From positions 64,746,199 to 64,810,198 of the forward strand of contig JAVIAB010000073.1 of the NCBI GenBank assembly GCA_032433765.1: a stretch of DNA of 64,000 nucleotides, written 5' to 3'. This stretch comes from Megaustenia siamemsis (taxonomy: Eukaryota; Mollusca; Gastropoda; Stylommatophora; Ariophantidae). The position numbers and the translations under genes were made by a program. The notes beneath the pieces are model-generated. The model saw only the letters and a program-made list of their open reading frames with translations. It did no database searches and was not told the origin of the DNA. Below, one piece after another: positions 61,047 through 64,000 of the stretch. How positions within the stretch are numbered: the first letter of the stretch is position 1; each line of letters opens with the position of its first letter.

Positions 61047-64000
61047 AGCCTGCAGAGAGCAAGAAACATTTCTTTGTGTTCTTCAAATCGTGATATAAAA
61101 TTTTGCTGAGTCCTTTTCTCATCACCTGCCAGTTGGTGTGATCATGGAGCTCCGACACCTCTCGCTGTTAGTAGTACCTTTCAGCTGTTGACTGGCATCC
61201 CTTTTGTTAGTGATGCCTATTATCTCACTTCCTGGCTGACATCTCCCCTGCTGTTATCTACAATTGTCCAGCATATTTTCCTCTTTGACACCCAGTCTTT
61301 TTCTTCATTCATTTTTATCCATTTCATTGTGATTTAGCTCTCCTGTTGTTTCTTAAGTTTAGTGTGCAGAGTCATCAAATAAATGATGAAAGAGTTTATT
61401 CCCAGCTCAGCAATCTCCAGTCAAAACAACAGAAGAAAGAACCAGGCTGTCTGAATTTGGAAAAGTGCTAACAGTAAGGAAGTTTACAGCCTTCCAACCT
61501 TCACCTTCAAATGCCTGGAAGAGTAAAGTTTTCAACTTCACTTCCTTGGTAATTAACATACTTTCCTTTTATTTCTGTGTGTCTTATTCTGATTTATCAG
61601 GCAAATCATACTTCGCTTTAATATATGCCCAGATTCTGAGACAATGTGCATTTATATTTGTAAAATAATTAAGTAATTATTTTTGCTGTTAAATCTACTT
61701 TCTGATGATGACATTTTTCCATCAAAAGAAAGTAATTTGAGCTCCACCTCTATAAGTTGATGAAACAGAATCCTATCTTAAATACCATTAAGTATTTGTG
61801 TGATTCCTAGCTTCAGTGGTTGTCTGTTTATGCCCGACAATAGAAGCTTAAGTAATGGCTCAACCAAGTCTGTCTTTCTGTTCTTTATGTGCATGGTCTG
61901 TATGTTTGTTCAATGTGTAGAATAATTGTTTGGCTGAAATGATTGCAGTCTTTTCATTTTTTTATATCATACTTCATTAAATGTCATACATTATACAGGT
62001 TCTGTTACTGGTGTTTGCAAATCAGTTACTCATTAGAAGCTGTCTCCTAAACATTTGAAATAATGCTGTAAATTAGTTTTTTTTAAATTTCAATGTTTTT
62101 TTTTTTGGCAGAATTTATTTCAGTTAGGACATTACACCTAAATTATTTAGTTTTTGGGACCTATTCACGCCATCTTTTTTTTAAATTTTATATCTCGTGT
62201 TAGTTTATTTGCAATATTGAAATTAATGCTTTAAATATGTTAAGCCTACTTATAAATGAATTCAGAAATTTTATTAAATGAAACTAAGACTTTAAAAATC
62301 TTTGTGAACATCAAAGCAAGTAGAGCTTTGAAAGATTCCACCTTGTGTTGCTGTGCAAACAATAAATAAATTTGAAACAGTTATGACTGATCAAAAGTGT
62401 GACACCTTCTGAGTCGGGGAGAAGTTTTTAATGTCCTTATCTGAAATTTAAGGTGTAATTAAACTTCACTCTTTATTGTGATTTTGTTGACCTCATTTGG
62501 CAGAAAGTTGACACATAATTACTATGTACACATGTCTATAGGAAGTGTGTACATTGAGCAGATTAGTACTTGAATGATGTCAGTGATCTGAGCACATTTC
62601 TGATGATTCTCACCATCACTCTATTTTGTTATTAAAAAATGTAGACGTCAGCGCACACTACCACATAAATCACAAAATTCTAGTTCCATGTGGCTGAACA
62701 CTTCCAATTCTTGATTTCAGTGTTGACAAGTAGACAGTGAAAACTTTCATTGGTGTTTTCTGCCTGAACATGTATGGGGTGTTACTTTTCCTACCATTTT
62801 CAGCCATTTACTACGACATATTACAACTAATTTCCAAATGCATATTTGTACTCAGAGCTAGCTTGTCATTGTGTTTTCTTTCTATTACTATGCTGCCTGT
62901 TCATCTAAGAGTGTCACATCCATATTGCTCATACTACAGGCTCAAAATGTATTTACTGGATTCAAGTCTCATAAATTGTTGTGGGTACTCAAAAAATAGG
63001 TTGTAGCTATAAAATTTATCTATGATAAATATTCATTAGGATTGTGTTATTGGTTGATTAGTTTGTATTTTTAGTGAAGTTTTTGTTGTATTGGGATTTA
63101 GTTGTATTTCTTTTTTTAAAATTACTGTCAGCTATTTTTGGTTACAAATTATTGGATGTTTTGGAAGCAGTAATATTGTATACATTCTGATTGTATTTTG
63201 GTTAACAAATATTTCTATAGTCTACATTCTCCTCCTCAAACATTTAAATAGTCTAACATTCTCCTCAAACATTTGAGCTAACAGAAGTTTAAAAAATCAT
63301 TTAGCTTTTCAAATATTTATATGTTTAAGTAACTAGAATATCCAGTTAGTCAATATTTAACATTTATTAGTGGTCACAGTTAACAGAATTTACAAAACAG
63401 CAAGTGAATAGAAGTCATTAACAATTATGATTTGGGCTTAATTCAACACCTTTAAATTTATGGCATATATTAGATATGGCTGATTACTTCTAGCAGATTT
63501 TTTAATATGGTTGTGTACACCCTTTGTGGTCATAGTATGATAAATAAATATTGAGAATGTAAATTGGTGATTAGTTAGTGGATGGTTGATCCATCCCATT
63601 ATGGCACCTCTAAGGAGTCCACAATAAGGTGACTGAGACACAGAAGAAAAGACAACATTCACTCTAAGCAAATATAGTATGGGGAACTTATAGATGAGAA
63701 ATGGCTATGGGTAGACTCATATTGGATGCAAAGATGTCTACAGGGCATCCTTGGGTGAATTTTGTGTTAGTGAAAAGACTGGAAAAACTGACAGGTGGTC
63801 ATAGTACCTAAAGATGAAATATAAAAAGCAGCGTAACATTTGAAACATAAATGAAGTCAAAGAGAAAGAAAGGTGAGATCCTACAGCCTGAAATAAAACT
63901 GCCTTGTTCATTCTGCAGGCAGAGCTGTTGTTTACTATTATCAAAATCAGTGCTCAGCAAGACAGTAATTCACAGTTACTATTGAAGATTGATGTCTACC
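61047..64000 (+). other. DLG5 3' UTR and downstream flank
   Basis: No further coding region, LINE motif or terminal repeat is clear. An AATAAA at 61378-61383, 332 nt after the stop, is the first plausible poly(A) signal; others occur further on (for example near 62363), so the 3' end cannot be fixed. The segment 61090-61330 has a base composition like degraded LINE 3' ends but I could not assign it. ORFs in 62737-63944 look random. Confidence 0.4.
61378..61383 (+). promoter_or_regulatory. candidate poly(A) signal of DLG5
   Basis: AATAAA hexamer 332 nt downstream of the DLG5 stop codon. In AT-rich DNA such a hexamer is common by chance, so this is only positional support. Confidence 0.3.

Noticed and set aside
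1..64000. a bacterial or viral gene cluster
   Set aside because: Spliced MAGUK gene, spliceosomal introns, TTAA and TA transposons and SINEs all point to an animal nuclear genome.

Overview
This is a stretch of animal nuclear DNA: AT-rich, intron-rich and packed with transposable elements. The repertoire (RTE-like and RNase H-bearing LINEs, tRNA-derived SINEs, piggyBac, Tigger/pogo and Penelope-like remnants, a long-LTR retrotransposon) suggests a lophotrochozoan, most likely a mollusc. That assignment is inference; nothing here names the species. No rRNA gene, functional tRNA gene, CRISPR array or bacterial operon was seen.

The only host gene I can establish is the 3' part of DLG5 (Discs large homolog 5, a MAGUK scaffold protein) on the + strand. 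Twelve exons between 2208 and 61046 have canonical AG/GT borders and join in one open frame of 1557 nt (518 residues plus stop). They encode the end of PDZ3, a Ser/Thr-rich linker, PDZ4, SH3, a basic linker and a guanylate-kinase-like domain, ending at TGA 61044-61046. The upstream part of the gene lies to the left of the window. About 58 kb of the 64 kb is intron, filled mostly by nested repeats.

Layout. 1-1857: reverse-strand RNase H LINE (family R). 2208-5599: exons 1-3 with R and RTE-like (family T) insertions. 5760-12800: intron with an almost intact 5'-truncated family T copy, another R copy, and a nested stack (family G interrupted by F and by repeat A, itself interrupted by R and E). 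12972-19201: exons 4-6, with a Penelope-like GIY-YIG remnant and a SINE between. 19797-21288: piggyBac-type MITE split by a LINE. 21610-27540: internally deleted LINE, a two-repeat Cys-rich ectodomain-like fragment, piggyBac-like traces. 26358-27665: exons 7-8. 28240-39900: dense LINEs plus a Tigger/pogo element reduced to its DNA-binding domain. 40241-41215: exons 9-10. 41592-43966: deleted piggyBac transposon with two nested LINE tails. 44775-52610: second copy of the MITE, split by a 7.2-kb gag-protease LTR element with no polymerase. 53858-53967: exon 11. 54140-58330: LINE fragments. 60943-61046: last exon, then 3' UTR and flank.

The most interesting points are the gag-pro-only LTR element whose two LTRs differ by minisatellite copy number, the Tigger element keeping only its DNA-binding part, two LINE families kept as head-plus-tail deletion derivatives, a SINE sharing its 3' tail with a LINE in the same window, and an unrecognised two-repeat Cys-rich open frame in a DLG5 intron. 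LINE family letters (R, T, B, C, D, E, F, G, H) are labels for this window only.
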